DNA from: Zonotrichia leucophrys gambelii
Taxonomy: Eukaryota; Chordata; Aves; Passeriformes; Passerellidae
NCBI RefSeq assembly: GCF_028769735.1
Contig: NC_088178.1
Location: 17,806,357-17,870,356, forward strand
Length of the DNA: 64,000 nucleotides
Reading direction: 5' to 3'
Within the stretch, counting starts at the first letter, position 1; the number at the start of each line of letters is the position of its first letter. Position numbers and translations under genes: made by a program. Below, piece after piece: positions 39,142-52,476 of the stretch. The notes under the pieces are model-generated. The model searched no databases. It worked only from the letters and a program-made list of their open reading frames with translations, and was not told where the DNA came from.

Positions 39142-42100
39142 CTTGTGAAGCTAAATTTTCCTAATGTATTAAAAAGGAAATACTGTTACTGTTGTCATTC
39201 TTTTAGAACCTTGACAATAACAGAATTGAAAAACAAAACTCCACCTCAATTTATTGCGATTACTGGCAAATCTCATAAATCTCATTTTCAGTATCACTAA
39301 TCATGACAATTCTGTTGCTATTGCATTTTTTTAAATGCATAAGATCAAAAATGCACAACCACCCCAGATTTTTATTATTTAAAATATCACATTCTTTCTT
39401 CTTGTGTTTCTTTCAAGAGAAAATTAACACAACATATTAATGAAAAATACCAGCTCTGAGGAGTGTGGACAAATACCCTTATAACATTAGTTAGCCCCTC
39501 GTTTCCAAAAAGTTTTCCAATAAAGTTTTTGCTTACTCCACTTACATGTGAAATATACTTTCCCCTGTTTCCAGCTGACAGATAGGTGCTCCTAAGTACA
39601 ATTATCATTGTGTATTTTGTCTTCATAGTAATATTCATTTCCCAAACAAAGATAATACTGCCAGAGTACGTAAGATTAATTTTACTCTTAAGTCATTAGT
39701 CACTACTTTGTGCTCATTCTCAAAAAGGCAGGAAGCATCAATCTGAGCATATCACATGGGATTGTTGTTCATCTTAGGGAAAGGTTAAAAGAACTTTTTT
39801 ATTTCCATAGGGGCATTAACATAAAGAAAATATAAACACACTTACAGCAGCGCCAACAAACTATAAAATTCTGCTTTTTAATTCAGGCTGTGAACAACTG
39901 AGAGCCATTTCTCATCATTCCTGAATGTGCTGTGTTGTAGAAAGAGTCTAACAAGGATTAAAAAGGCCATCCTATGCATGCATTTTGCTAAATCCCTGCA
40001 TGCCATTCTAGGGTGACTGTACTGTCTGAACAAGTTCTTTCTGTTTGCCTGTAAGAAATAGCTGGCTCAAACAATTCATCTGAGCACTGAGGCTCAGCCA
40101 GAGAGTGTGCCAGCCCAACTATATGCAGTCTAATAGTCTTTCCATGAATGACAGTTTAAAAAGGACTTTTTTGCTTGAATGGTCCTCCATAGGATGTGGA
40201 AATAGGCTCAGCTAGAGAAGGGAAGTAGGGAGGGTAGAAAACCAGAACCAAACATCACTGTTTAAGTCCTACAGGCTACCTGTCTTTTACTCCAGTGCAA
40301 GCAGACAGATTTACAGTAAATTAATATGAACTCACCTGTCAAAAAGCTCTTTATTCTACATCTGTTACAAAGTAGTTATTTGAGAAGAGCATGAGGTCAA
40401 TGAAATTGCACAATAGCAATAGGACAGTGAAAGAAATGCACTGGGGGGGGATCCTTGCTTCCTCTTCTGAACAGCCATTTCTCATGTGTTCAGATGTTTT
40501 GAAAGATTAAGATGTGGAAATGTCAGAACTGGTCTGTTAAATCAAGCTACCAAAAGACAGCTTGGGTAATAATTATTCCACTAAGGCAGACAAGGAGAAA
40601 GTGGCATTTTACCATTACTATTGCAGAAACTGTAGATGGACAATAACTTCACACTACAGGTACAATTATCATGCTGTACACATATATATTGGTCTGACTG
40701 CACTGAATACATAACAGACCCATGCTAAGTTTACTGAGCACAATCACTATGCTTTAGTATGTTCAAGAGACTCAAGTTATTCACATGAAGATCTGAAACT
40801 AATTGCAAGCTAATTCAGTTTGATATTTCACCTTGCAGAGGTTATGTGAGTAACAGCCATACAAAATAAACTAGGCAATCCTATTTTCTATATGCCAGTT
40901 GAAATGAAGACTATCTCACGAAGAGTTGCCCTGTTCTACTCTGGCAGTAGAACTCACTGCTTGGCTGGAGAGATACTGATCTACAAAAGTAAAAGTTTTA
41001 CAAGTCTTCCAACCAACTGGCCTCTAACCTATCTTTCTTTGAAAAGACAGAGTAAGCCTCAGGATAGTGAAGCTTATACACAGAAAGCAGCTTTCAAAGT
41101 ATTTACAGGCCATGTACAAAGCAGGCAGCTGTAATGTGAATTCCCCATTACTATCCCACTGAACACATTTCTGCTTTCCCACTGGACTCTCTCCTTGGTG
41201 ACAAATGACTCATTCTTCATGCTGACTCAGTTCTGACCTCACCTGAACACATCATTTCCATCAAATACTGCAAAGCTTTCCTAGTTTTGTGATGTGGTCA
41301 AATTTCAGACAGCTCAACTGTCTTCACTTAAAAGAAGAAGTGATGATGTTCCAGAGACCTCAAAGGCAAGATCCAGCAAGACATCCTGCCCTTGGTGTAA
41401 GTGCATTATGATTTGCCCATTCTATGAATTATGCTACATCATGTGTGCCTGTTTTTATAATCTGACAATTGTGCAAGGTGATCCGGATATTATTTCAGGA
41501 CATTTTTGTGAGTCTTTTTCTTCAGTTTATAGAGGATGTGTTGTTTTTTTTTCTCAGCCTGTCTAGCGCTGAAATTTCTATTCCAGGTTTCCCGTAGATA
41601 TAAAAGATACACATGTGCATAATATTACTTATTCTTACCCTGTCAGCATCAATAAGGCATACTGTACCTGGCCTTTCCAGACATACAGAGAATAGTAATT
41701 ACCTAGAAAACATTTGCTAACGAAATTTCCATAGCATTTTATTACTCTTCCCTTCTACAGTCAGACTGCCATCTCCGGACATGTATGAGATTTACATTTG
41801 GGGAAGAGATATTATAGCAGCTCAGGGCTTAAAATACTTATGGAAAAAATCAAAGCAGCCTCTGGATGTGATAGCTTTCAAGAAGGTTCATGTTGTCATT
41901 ACACAATAGCTTAGGACTCCCACAGTCCTCAGGTTGTGGAAGATGAGCTTCCTGTGGCCTATTTGTTGGAGGATCTCATTGTATTAGATGCGTCATTAAA
42001 ATTAGAGCATCCCACTTTTTTTTTTTTTTTGTGATCGCTAGTGCTTAAAGGGCAGAAATCTCAGTTTCTCCATGTGTGTGATCTGCCAACAATCACACAA

Positions 42101-42537
42101 GCCCACACTAGTTGCTCTGGTCACTGTAGGAACCTCAGGAGGTTGCTGGGTCCAGATGGCTCAGTTTATCACAGCACACTACTGAGTCTCTTAAAGGAGC
42201 TGCAAACCATCTGGGCAGATTTAAAGGCAAAAGGAAATATGTTGGAATCCTATGGAAACAGGTCTCTTGCATACTGCCCTCACAGTCTTTGTCATCTACC
42301 TGTTCCTCTAACTGAGGCACAGGCAAGAAACTTCACAGGAGGTGTAATTACTACCCAATATTATTCCCTTTCTTATTTTAATGTTTCTCTTTCTATTAAT
42401 CACTTCTGATGACGGATTGAGGGAGAACACCGTAAACAAACATATGTGGGACTAGTCTCTTTCCCTGTCATGGAGTCCAGAGAACATTTCCAACTTTGTG
42501 GAACCACAGCAAGTGTAAGCAGTTGATGTTTTCTTGG
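39142..42537. other. Non-coding DNA, no gene supported
   Basis: This stretch contains the longest ATG-initiated frame of the window, 122 codons at 42041-42409 plus, starting 11 bases after a T15 run (42016-42030). Its translation has no recognisable domain, signal peptide or family. A chance frame in a less AT-rich patch is the simplest reading. Other frames (40892-41134, 41294-41566) are also unrecognised. Confidence 0.5.
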
Positions 42538-42555
42538 GTATATGTATACATATAC
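42538..42555. repeat. Perfect 18-bp AT-rich palindrome
   Basis: GTATATGTA followed directly by TACATATAC. It is composed of alternating purine and pyrimidine steps, so it may reflect simple-sequence dynamics. Confidence 0.9.
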
Positions 42556-43412
42556 ATCTACTTACAAATCAAAGACAATGAGAATACTAAATTAACATCA
42601 ACATTTACTGTTTAATTTTTCAGCATGTTGGCTACTTCCTCAAACAGTCTAGAGCCTGGACAGCTGCATTGCTCTCAAGCACAACCAGAAGGCCGATGGA
42701 GGCAATCTCACTTGTGCTACAATCCCAAGCAGCACGGTTTAAATACACATGCAAGCGGCTTCAAAATTTTGTAAATCACTTTATGTAGCTTTAAACCCTA
42801 CCTTCTCATAATTTACACAGCTAGGACTTGTGTGATCAATCATTCTAACATATAATTTTATTCACCATTGCACAGAATGCACAGCACAGGCCCACGTGAT
42901 GGTGCGTGTGAGGCACAGCATTTACACTGCCTAGGGCACATGAACACCAAGGAGCAGCCCAGGCCCAGCTGATTAAGCTGTAGTGCAAAACAACACGTCA
43001 GTACTCAGTAGTCAGAGGTATGACAGCCAACAGTGCTTTACTGGACCAAGGAGGAATTGACTTCTTTAATACATGTCATGTTCTCTCCTGTGTTTCCACT
43101 TATAGAGTGAAATATATAGGTAAGAGATTGCCGCAGTTTTATGTGTTATGTCCCTCCAAAATTAGAGAGTAACAAACTGTCTTTATTAGCCTGTACATTT
43201 GGTATAGTGCAATAAATCACTGAAAGTGCACGTGAGCACATAGTGATATAAAGAGTCAAGAAAAACTAAAAACCCTTCATGTATCTGGTGAAAGCCATTT
43301 TAGAGCTGAAGCACAGCAAGACAAAATACTACCCTTTCTAACCCTGCCTATTCTACTGCTTGTTTCTAGTCATTATTGTTTTGTTTATTGATAGGAAAGT
43401 CACAGTTTATAA
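42556..43412. other. Non-coding DNA, no gene seen
   Basis: Unique sequence with a slightly GC-richer part at 42630-43000. No repeat, RNA gene or recognisable reading frame. Confidence 0.5.
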
Positions 43413-43433
43413 AGCTTAGCTCAGAGCTAAGCT
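43413..43433. repeat. Inverted repeat, 10-bp arms, 1-base spacer
   Basis: AGCTTAGCTC (43413-43422), A, GAGCTAAGCT (43424-43433). A further AAGCTTAG follows within ten bases, so the AGCTTAG word occurs three times, counting both orientations. Confidence 0.9.
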
Positions 43434-44824
43434 CAAAGCTTAGGTATTTAAAAAATTTTTTTTTAATTCTCCAAGCATAGTAATATGGACCCAAACAATT
43501 TTTTATACCTGCTTTTCTTTCAAAACTGGAATTTGTAGCCTTATTCCAGATGACCAAAGTATTGGTCACAAAGAATTTGTAAAAAAATGTGTGCTTGTTT
43601 ATGAAGCAAACACGTGTAAGATTGATGAAATTATTAATGTCACAGTGTTAACTTTCTTCTCATAAATACGGTTTAACAGTGCTGACATTGCAATTACAGT
43701 CAAATGTTCCGGCTCTTTGCTTATTTGCTCAATCTGTCAGTCCACCATGGGGGGAGACAAATTGTGGCGAGCATTTGACAAAGCACAAAAGAGATATAAG
43801 ACTATTCTGATTAAATCATGGTGAAAGATTAAATTACTCTGAATACTTTTTCAGATATGATATTTTTAACCTATGCTACTAAAATATTCTGCTCACCACA
43901 GGTTTAAAAACATTTAGGGTAAAAATAGAGTGTGTAGCTCACAGACTAGCTGGTTGTTGTGTTTCAGAACTAACAGATTAATAGCTGCATTCATATTATG
44001 TGTCTCGCTGATGTGAATAATGCATTTTCCTGGATCAAAACCTATATGTAGCTCATCCTACTCAGACATCTGACCCCAAATGAATGACTCCTCTGACAAA
44101 ACTTTCTCATTGACATCAGAGCAAGAATATCACAGAGTTGACTCTACATTGTGAAGAAAAGACAGTATTAAACAAATTTCAAATTCATTCATGCATGTAA
44201 GAGGACTATAGCTCAGGCAAATTTCAAATATACCAACCCCACATGTTTCAGAGTCAGAAATTATTAAAACATAGCATAGTAATGTTCATGACTATAAATG
44301 TGTGCTGAGACTTCTACAGACCTCAGCTGTGCAGGAGTAGGTCCTTACAGATTTTGGCACATAATCATAGAAACAAATTATGTGAAACATGTGAGCTAAA
44401 CCTACTTGTTTACATTCCTATCGATGATTAAAGGTCTTGACTTCTCAATACAAAAGCACACAAGAAATGGAAGACCAACTTCTCACAGCTTTTACTGGGA
44501 ATCCATTTACCTCTGGCATTAAAGTTGCTAAAGATACAAAGATGGGGTTTTTTCCTAGCAAAAATTTTATCCATATACTGGACAATTAATTACCATTATG
44601 ACTTGTAGTCACAATATCAGAAAAAAGCCATGTAAAATTTAATGTTTCTTAATCAAGGAATTGTAAGTGATGACACCAAATGGAGGAGCATTAAGAAAAT
44701 GAAGTTCCCATTTCTAGATTTATATTCTGCATTTATAATGCAAAACACATACTTAAATCAGTTCATCTAGACTGATTTTATATCAGGTAAGGATTTGGTC
44801 CTAAACATTCATTTTATTATGACT
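43434..44824. other. Non-coding DNA with a possible conserved block
   Basis: The part at about 43600-43790 is complex, non-repetitive and carries several CpGs (CACGTG, ACGG, CCGG, GCGAG). It looks like a conserved non-coding element by texture. No gene or repeat was recognised elsewhere in the stretch. Confidence 0.4.
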
Positions 44825-44894
44825 TTCCTTCCTTTTCTTTTGTTTTTCAGACTGATATTTTTGTAAAAGGCCCAAATAGACAGGTTGGGCCTTT
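44825..44894 (+). other. Splice-acceptor-like tract followed by GC hairpin
   Basis: A 24-base pyrimidine-rich tract ends in TTTTTCAG at 44850, a strong-looking 3' splice site. Sixteen bases on, AAAGGCCCAA (44866-44875) pairs perfectly with TTGGGCCTTT (44885-44894) around a nine-base loop. No coding exon follows: the plus strand has no extended open frame here. It could mark an exon of a non-coding transcript or be chance. Confidence 0.4.
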
Positions 44895-47800
44895 CATTTA
44901 CAATTGATAAGACATATATTGAAACTGAAACACATAAATGACACCTTTCAAAAATCTCCAATAGACATATGTTTACCTTCTGAGTGAATGAGAGTATTGT
45001 ATTTGCTTTCTCTTTCATTAGATCTGAAGGCTGAAAAAAGTCTCATATGCTCACAATGAAAACATCTTGATTTATGATTTGCCAGATTTCAGTGATGACT
45101 TCTTTCAAAAGAGAGAGAAATCCTCTGTATGAGTTTCACAAAATATTTAGATAGCACAGAACAAAAACAAAACCTACAAAAATGTAATTCTCAAAGTTTA
45201 CAGAAATAAATTAAATTGAATAAAATTTAGAAGCTATTTGTTAGTATTCTGCTTTCACATGTATCCACTAAATGATAGGAAATGGTGAGCTAGGAAAAAC
45301 CTAGAAACTGGGGACCTTTTTGTTGACATTATTATCCTGGTTAGATAAATTGAAATAACCACTATCTGCCCCCCAAACTGTTATTGCTTATAACTCCCTA
45401 TGCATTCCTTTCAAATTTGAAAGACGTGATTTTTAAAAAAAGTTTATATATTAAAAAAGTACACAATTATACACTTTTCAAATGTGATAAATGAGCAAGC
45501 AAGCAGTGATTTTTAAGTCCACCTTCCAGCAAATACTTAAAATACATGTGACTTGAGCAAAGCAAGCAATCTCAATCAAAGTCAATGTGTCTGGCAGAGC
45601 TGTGTGTAAAATGACAACCCTACAAAAGATCCTGTAAATTTACTGCCCAATCCTGACCTTAATACCTTCAGTAGTAAAACTCCTGCTGACAGCAGTAAGA
45701 GCAGAATCAGGCCCCTACAGCTTAGGTTTCTAAGGTTTTCTCCCCCTTCCTTCCCCCTCCTTCTACAACAGCTTGAATTCCTGTATTCTGATTAAGATAG
45801 ATGGAGTATTTGCATCCTATCCATATTCATAATCCTCCTTTTCAGTGTCAACCCAAAACACCGCATTTGTTGCCCAGGCAGACACATGCAATGTCTTCAG
45901 AAGGTTTTGCGTAGATGGATAAGGACACATCCCTTTTCAAATTTTGCAGAATAGGTGGCCACTAGGTGAATTCATGCTGTTAAAGTGCTAAAAGACCAGA
46001 ACAAAAAAACATGTCTTTTGTGTGTGACAGAAACTGTAATTAATGATTTCTCCCTTTTTTGCTAAAGAGAAAAGGGAGATGTGCTGTTGACAGGCATTTT
46101 ATTAATGGTTTCTACCATCTTAGTATACATAAAAGAGCAGAGCTAGTTTAAAAGATTTTTAGCTTTTTTTTGGAAATGTTGAAGATGTTTCATGGATGAA
46201 AAATGAAGGCAATCTGTCCACTGCCTCTGAAAGTTTGGGCTTCAATAATAAAATTGAAACTATTGTGACAGTTTCCATTGAATCCTTTAACCATTTGCCT
46301 CCTGCTGGCACAATCAATGATGGCATCTGCAGGAACATGGTCACCCTTACCTAGTTTCTCTCTTATTTCAGCAACAAAACCTGTCAATAATATGTCTCAT
46401 GGCTGCTTTTCTAAGGAGATTTATCAACCATCTAGGTGATGGCACTTATTTTAGTGACTGTTGGTCTGTTGTTTTATTTGGAACCAATAGGAGATAGACA
46501 TTCAGCCTGGCACACAAGAAATTAGACATGCATTTTCCAGTTTCAACAATGGCAGCTGACTGCCTGATCCAGAGGCCAGAGCAGTGATGATTCAGACTTT
46601 GCCTCACGATGAAATTAAAGTGAATGAGAATAACACAATGTTACATTACTTTCTTAACTATATTAAGCAGAAGAATGTGACAATGCTGCGTGCAATTCTT
46701 GAATTTGCTCTCATTTTGAAATATGCCAAGCGAAAATCCTAATTCCATACAAATGAAAGGCGGCAGCTTGACTGTTCCAATAGCGCTATGCTCATTTACA
46801 CTGGCTAATGGGCTTCCCATTGCTTATGGACAGACAAGAAAACACCCATTTATCTAGGTTAGTGCTCCTTCTGCAACACTTTGAGAAAATGTTTTGCTTT
46901 GCCACTGATTTGTGAACAACTTAATAACTTGTGTGAAGCAACAAGAAAGCAGACATTTACCACATGCGTTCACAATAATGCAATCAGAAAACATGTCGGG
47001 GAAGGGATTTACAGCAGTTTGCACACGCTCTCCAGACAACCAAGCAGGAAAAGGTTCTCCCTGTATTTTATTGAAGGGTTGCTGATACCTTCGTTTTAAG
47101 CACAGGACACTTTTGAGACTACTGAGCTCAACATCTGACATGGGTGTTAAATATAGCTGTATTGCTAGTTTAATGAAATATCCATCTCTTCTGTAAGCAA
47201 ATGCGCAATTCTTTTAGTTCAGTTTTTCTAACTTCATTTCTAAATGTCTTGGAAAAATCTATGTTTTAGGAGGCAGCTGGAAATGCACTATTTGCACACT
47301 GATCTATACTAGCAGCCATTCATTTTCTCTGGGAATTTTCATGTAAGCTCCCTTATTGGGAATATGCTAATGGAAACCGCCATGATTACTGATTTTCTTT
47401 GAATCATTATTCCTCTGTGGGCAAAGCAATCAGAAAGGGAGAACAGGAGATTTACTTCTTGCTTGTGTGCCTTCTTCAACCATCTGCTCTATCCTGATTC
47501 ATTTGAATAAGATCTGCAGTTTTAGATTCTTTACTCTGGCATTCTGAAGCATTTTAAAGCTTAAAAGGAGTTAATAGTTATCTATCAGTGTCACAAACGT
47601 GGTACTGTGATGCATTCTAAGAGCAAGTTTGCCTTCCAATGGTTTACAGGGCCAGATTAATTTTATTAAAGTAAAAAATTACAATGTTCTTTAACAGCTT
47701 CATTATTTCAGACAAGTCTTTTGTGAGCACATTTATTATCTGGAGCGTGGAGTATAAAAGCTGAAAGAAAGGGAACTAATTTATAAAGCAAGAACATTTT

Positions 47801-48126
47801 AAAAATGGAAATTGTTAATCTACTCCACCCCATACATGGAAAAAATAGAGGGCAAAATTGTGATCAATTTAATGAAAATACAACCTTGTAAAATGCACTG
47901 CAGTTACTGAATTCTGGTACCTGTTATTTTACCTGGGTGAATTTCTGAAGTACATTTACACAAGGTCATTTCGATTTTAAGAAAGGTACTATTTAGCTGC
48001 ATCAAAATTCAATTAACTTTTTCTCTCAAATCAAGTACTGGCCTCATATAACCAGTTTCCCATGCACAGTGACAATAATGCGCATGCTTTTTTTTTTTAA
48101 TTTGATGACAGTTTTCTGATAGAAAC
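44895..48126. other. Non-coding DNA with two possible conserved blocks
   Basis: The blocks at about 46640-46830 and 47500-47830 are complex, non-repetitive and contain dense AT-core factor words. The first also has several CpGs (TGCGTGC, AAGCGAAA, GGCGGC, TAGCGC). Overlapping minus-strand frames at 46159-46387 and an opposed pair at 46854-47141 are unrecognised. A 10-bp inverted repeat (TCTCCCTTTT at 46049 pairing with 46070-46079) is also present. Confidence 0.4.
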
Positions 48127-48190
48127 ATATATCTATATCTATATCTATATATACACACACATAGGCACACACATCTATATATACACATAC
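48127..48190 (+). repeat. ATATCT / ACAC microsatellite
   Basis: TATATC units repeat about four times, then TATATACACACACA and a second ATCTATATATACACATAC block. It is a compound dinucleotide and hexanucleotide microsatellite. Confidence 0.9.
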
Positions 48191-50215
48191 CAGCTTAAAA
48201 ACCGTAGCACTCCTAATTGCCAAAAGACCATTTTGTACAACGGAAATGGAAAATAAGCAAGAAGACATCACAGCAAGACAGAACTAAGCACAGATGAATG
48301 ATAGCAGAGGCAGCATTCAGAGAATTGTAGTGAATACTCAATTGCAGTCTTTTCACGAGCAAGTAACCTTTGAAACATTAAGAAAAATTAGTCTTATGAC
48401 GAACACAAGAAGAGTCTCTCTGATCAGTCCTGTAAATTATTTCGCAATGCCTATTAAAACGAGGCTCTTCTACAAAACTAGAGAGTCTTCAGGCTAGCAC
48501 GCAGCACACAATGATCTTCAAACCACAAGATGACCCATTTTGCTAGTTTTGGAACCAGAAACCTAAACTAATGCAGAATTATTAAAACTGAGCAGTTTGT
48601 TAGTTCCTTTCCTTTGGTGAGGCCACAGACATTAAAATCTCTGCCTAGCTTTTCTGTTTTTTTAATATCTTTTTCTGGCAGCCTCAGTTGATTAGCATTC
48701 TGATTTCTCCTTATCTTTTTAAAAATAGAAATACAATACAAAAGACTGAAATGGCAGTGCCCTCCCAGCTAGAATTAGTTATGGGGAGCCACTTTCTATC
48801 AACTAATTTCAGGTCCTTTCAGAGCTCTTAGAGCTGCAAGTTGTGTGAAGAAAGAGAAGTTTTTTAAGAAAGGGTTTGCCTATTCTCATTCAAAGTGAAC
48901 TTAAAAATGCACTTTGTGCTTTCTTTTAATTAGAGATGTAACTAAACTAAACCATAAATTACAGAACTCTCTGTATTTGTGACTTGGTTATCCTAAAGAT
49001 AAGAAACAAGGACTACAATTTCTTTTGGTTTAAAGTTGCATCAATCTTTAAAATTCCTTATCCCATAGCTCACTAGAGGACTGGAAATCCAGATTTATTT
49101 TTATGGTGTTTTTCCAATGTCAATGTGTTTCCATGAATTTCAAGGATTGGTTTCAACCTTATTTTTACTTTGATGTATTTTACTAAGCGAGCAGTTCTGA
49201 GAAACATGAATAAAAATGTTCTATCTTAATAATTCATAAGGCAAAATTTTTAACACCAAATTAAAGATAGGCAAGTAGCCAACGAAATAGAAAGAAGTAA
49301 TCACAAAACATGAAAATCATATATCTTTATAACAACACAGGCACTTCAATATTTTGCTGTCCAAGCATACTACACATTAAAACACACAGTGCAATATTAA
49401 GTCCTTTTAACTGAGAAACATTTTGTCTTGTCTCACATTTGTATTTCTTTCTTCCCAATGAAACCGTTCTTATTGCTATACCTTTGTGCAATGCAGCTTG
49501 CTTATTTCATGGTTAAAGCCACTTACCACATGAAGCTCTGGCTCTAAGTACACAGCCTCACAATGCAGTAGGAATATTTTAACCTCCTCCTCAGTGTATC
49601 TCTGTGGTCTTAAACATTTTTAGGTTCTTTTTCTAGTACAAAAAAAACCCCAGCAACCTCATCACCTATTCAAGCAAGGAGTTCCTGAAAAACAGAGCAT
49701 TAAACGCAAGCCCCTCTTGAAAAAGCTGAGGGGAAAGCAGGGGAAGCAGTATGTTTATTCTTGACAGAGAATTGAAAAATATCTCTGACTGCAAGGTAGA
49801 GTAATAACACCAGTTAATAGATCCAACTGCTCCCATATTAACAGCCAGCAAATCCAGACCAGGAAGGTCTACCAACTACACTTAACCCTGTTAAAAATAC
49901 CACATCTTCCCCTCTGCAGTGACCACTGTACAGAGTTCAGCCTGGGGTACCTGGGGGGAAATGCAAAATACTCTGTGTTAGCTCTCCATAGGCTGCTTTA
50001 CAACAAAGATGTTTATGGCAAACTTGCAGCCCTTGTTAAAACACTCAGCTCATGAATACACCATTTGTTGTAGGCACTTTACATAATCCTAATCATAATA
50101 ATGCTTGAGAGCATCACGATCTTTACAATTATCAACTCAAGCATGTGAAATACCAGTGGAAAAGATGAGTCTTATATTTTTTATCCAATTTTATGATTCT
50201 GTATTATATAATTTA
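48191..50215. other. AT-rich non-coding DNA, no gene seen
   Basis: Unique sequence with two small unrecognised frames (48294-48497 plus, 49666-49875 minus). No repeats of note. Confidence 0.55.
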
Positions 50216-50312
50216 CCTAAACCAAACCAACAAAACAAACCAAAAAACAACAAAAAAATCCCTCCAAACAAACAACCCAAAAAAACAACAACAAAAAGAA
50301 AGAGAGAGCGAG
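50216..50312 (+). repeat. A/C-rich tract ending in GA repeat
   Basis: CTAAACCAAACCAACAAAAC-type units run to about 50295 and end in AAAGAAAGAGAGAGCGAG. It is similar in composition to the tracts at 36137 and 50475. Confidence 0.9.
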
Positions 50313-50474
50313 TAATTATGAGAAGTTTACGTGAAGTTCAGTGAACCCTGCTGAACCTCAGAATTTCTTGAAAGCAGTAGACAAGTACTAGCAAAATATT
50401 CTTAATACAATTTTTTTTCTCTTGAATTTAAGGTAGATGTATGAAGATTTTCCATTGATTAATAACGCAAAAAT
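50313..50474. other. Spacer between two A/C-rich tracts
   Basis: About 160 bases of AT-rich unique sequence separate two tracts of the same type and orientation. It includes a T9 run at 50411. Confidence 0.5.
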
Positions 50475-50580
50475 TACAAAAAAACCCCAAACCCAAACAA
50501 ATAAAAAACACCAAAAAAAAGCGAACTAAAAAAACCCCAAACAAACTAAAACAAGAAACACACCACAAGACACTACAAAC
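50475..50580 (+). repeat. A/C-rich low-complexity tract
   Basis: Imperfect AAAACCCC, ACAAAT and CACCAAAA units, with two AAAAAACCCCAAAC blocks (50478 and 50529). It is in the same orientation as the tract at 50216. Confidence 0.9.
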
Positions 50581-52362
50581 TATTTTGAAATCTGCAAATG
50601 AGATCTAAATATACTTTTATGAGTATTTCTATATTTGGATAACATTGAATAATATCCTTATGCACCATTTAAAATGGTATGCATTAGTTTATGTTTTCCA
50701 GTGTATTTTTTAACACCCAGATTTTAAGATAACACCATCATGCATAAGCATTGTATTAATTCAATTTCATGTAAGTTTTTTTTTATTGTTGATATATACA
50801 GACTATCAAGTCACAAGCATAGCTGCATTTCTGTTTCTTTTCAGAATGCACTGTATTTCTCTACTGTGCCATAAAATAAAATAGAAAAGATTTTCCTTTC
50901 ATTTGCATTTGATGTTATTTGGAACTGTTAATCTATCATGTAGACACAGTCAAATGCACCTTGTAATTAACACAAACTAAACTCATTGCACTTAGGTAGG
51001 ATGCTAGTTGATGTACATACTAGACAATTGTTCATACAGCCTGCTCTGAAAGTTGAAAGCCTTTCATTTAATGCATACAACAAACCTAATGTGATTTCTA
51101 AAGAGGCAGATTTTTTAAATAACCTGAAGAATAGAAAGGGGTGGGGGGAGGAATGAAAAATAAAATTCTTTGCTTACAATGCTTCAAAACAAGTGCTTCC
51201 CAGACAAAAAAGTAGATTAAAAAAAATATTAAAAATTGATCAACTGGTGACAAAAATAAGACTTAATTCAGAATCCTTTGAATTATTTCATTATTTGGGT
51301 CTACTTCCAGATAAGATTAAAATTTTCTTAGATTGTATTTTTGGGAACTGAAGGAACCAAAACTTCATTTCACAATATTCTGAATATGTATATACCTCTA
51401 TATCCTCAGATTATGGCAGCTGTAAGGGTGTTAGGGTGTTTCCACGGCATTCATTTGTAGCATCATCACATTCCAAGAAAGACTTGCAGTAATTCAGCTA
51501 AGCTGGATCGATGGAAGTTACACCTCTGTGTACGTTACGGACAGGCCCTGCCTGAGAAAGGAACCCGTGACTTTGGGAGTGGCAGAGAGATGTCAGGGCA
51601 ACCAGCAGCTGGAAGGCACAGGGAACACCAGATTCAATGTGTGCATTTGTGACAAACACTTCAACCCAGAAAGAAAGGGCTGAATATCAAAAACTTGGCT
51701 CAACTTCTCCCAAAAAGCACAATCTAGGAGAGTGAAGGTAATTACAACTGTCTCTCTTTCCCATCAAAATTTAGCAAGCACTCAGCTATCTCCACAATAT
51801 ATTATTGCAAATCTCTGTGCTGATTAGGCAAAGAAAGTCTCACATCATAAACACTGTGGTTAGCTACAGCACAACTTAAATAATTTATGTTTAAACAATA
51901 AGGAGCAAAGGAGCAAAAACCAAAATGCTGCAGGAAAACATAAGAATTAATCATCAGTTTTCACTCCTACAGATTAGTACAGTGATCAAGGAACTTTCAT
52001 TAACTACTAAAGAAATTATTTGTATTTTCTCAAGTCATACACTAGTGCAAAAACAAGGACAAGGTGGAGCTTCAACAAAGCTTCGTATGCGAGTTAATTA
52101 AGCTTTTGGAGTAATTGTCCTGCCATAAACCTCAATAGATTTCTCTCAGTTCTTTTCTCAGATACTGGATTCCCTAAGGATTTCAATTTCCTTCTCCAGT
52201 TCCTAATTACTGTATCCACTCAGGTTCCAGTCATCTTCTTTTCCCTCTGAGTGCTCTACTCCTTTCAGCTCCCTAGGCCTTCGCCATGGGATCTAGTTTC
52301 CCCATTCAAGCTGACTTACCGTGTTATTCTGGGTAGTCATTTAGTGGAGGGTTTTTTGAAAT
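50581..52362. other. AT-rich non-coding DNA, no gene seen
   Basis: Unique sequence, with a G-rich GGGGTGGGGGGAGG patch at 51139 and a less AT-rich part at 51400-51620. No recognisable gene, RNA or transposon. Confidence 0.55.
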
Positions 52363-52476
52363 ATTTTTTTGTTTGTGTTTTTTTTTGTTTTTTTTTTGTT
52401 TTTTTTTGTTTTGTTTTCTTGGCTTGGTTGGGTTTTGGTTTTGTTTTTTTTTTTGTAGCTTTGTTTTGTTTTGTAG
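52363..52476 (+). repeat. T/G-rich low-complexity tract
   Basis: TTTTTTTG and TTGTTTTG units extend for about 110 bases. This is the complement type of the A/C tracts, so the family occurs in both orientations. The frames on both strands over it are compositional artefacts. Confidence 0.92.

Noticed and set aside
42041..42409. Longest open frame, 122 codons on the plus strand
   Set aside because: No domain, signal peptide or family is recognisable, and one frame of this length is expected by chance in 64 kb. It follows a T15 run with no promoter or splice evidence.
46159..46387. Two overlapping minus-strand frames, one with a GKGDHVPADAII stretch
   Set aside because: At first it suggested a kinase-like retrocopy, but no further motif follows in any frame and the similarity is too short to name a parent gene.
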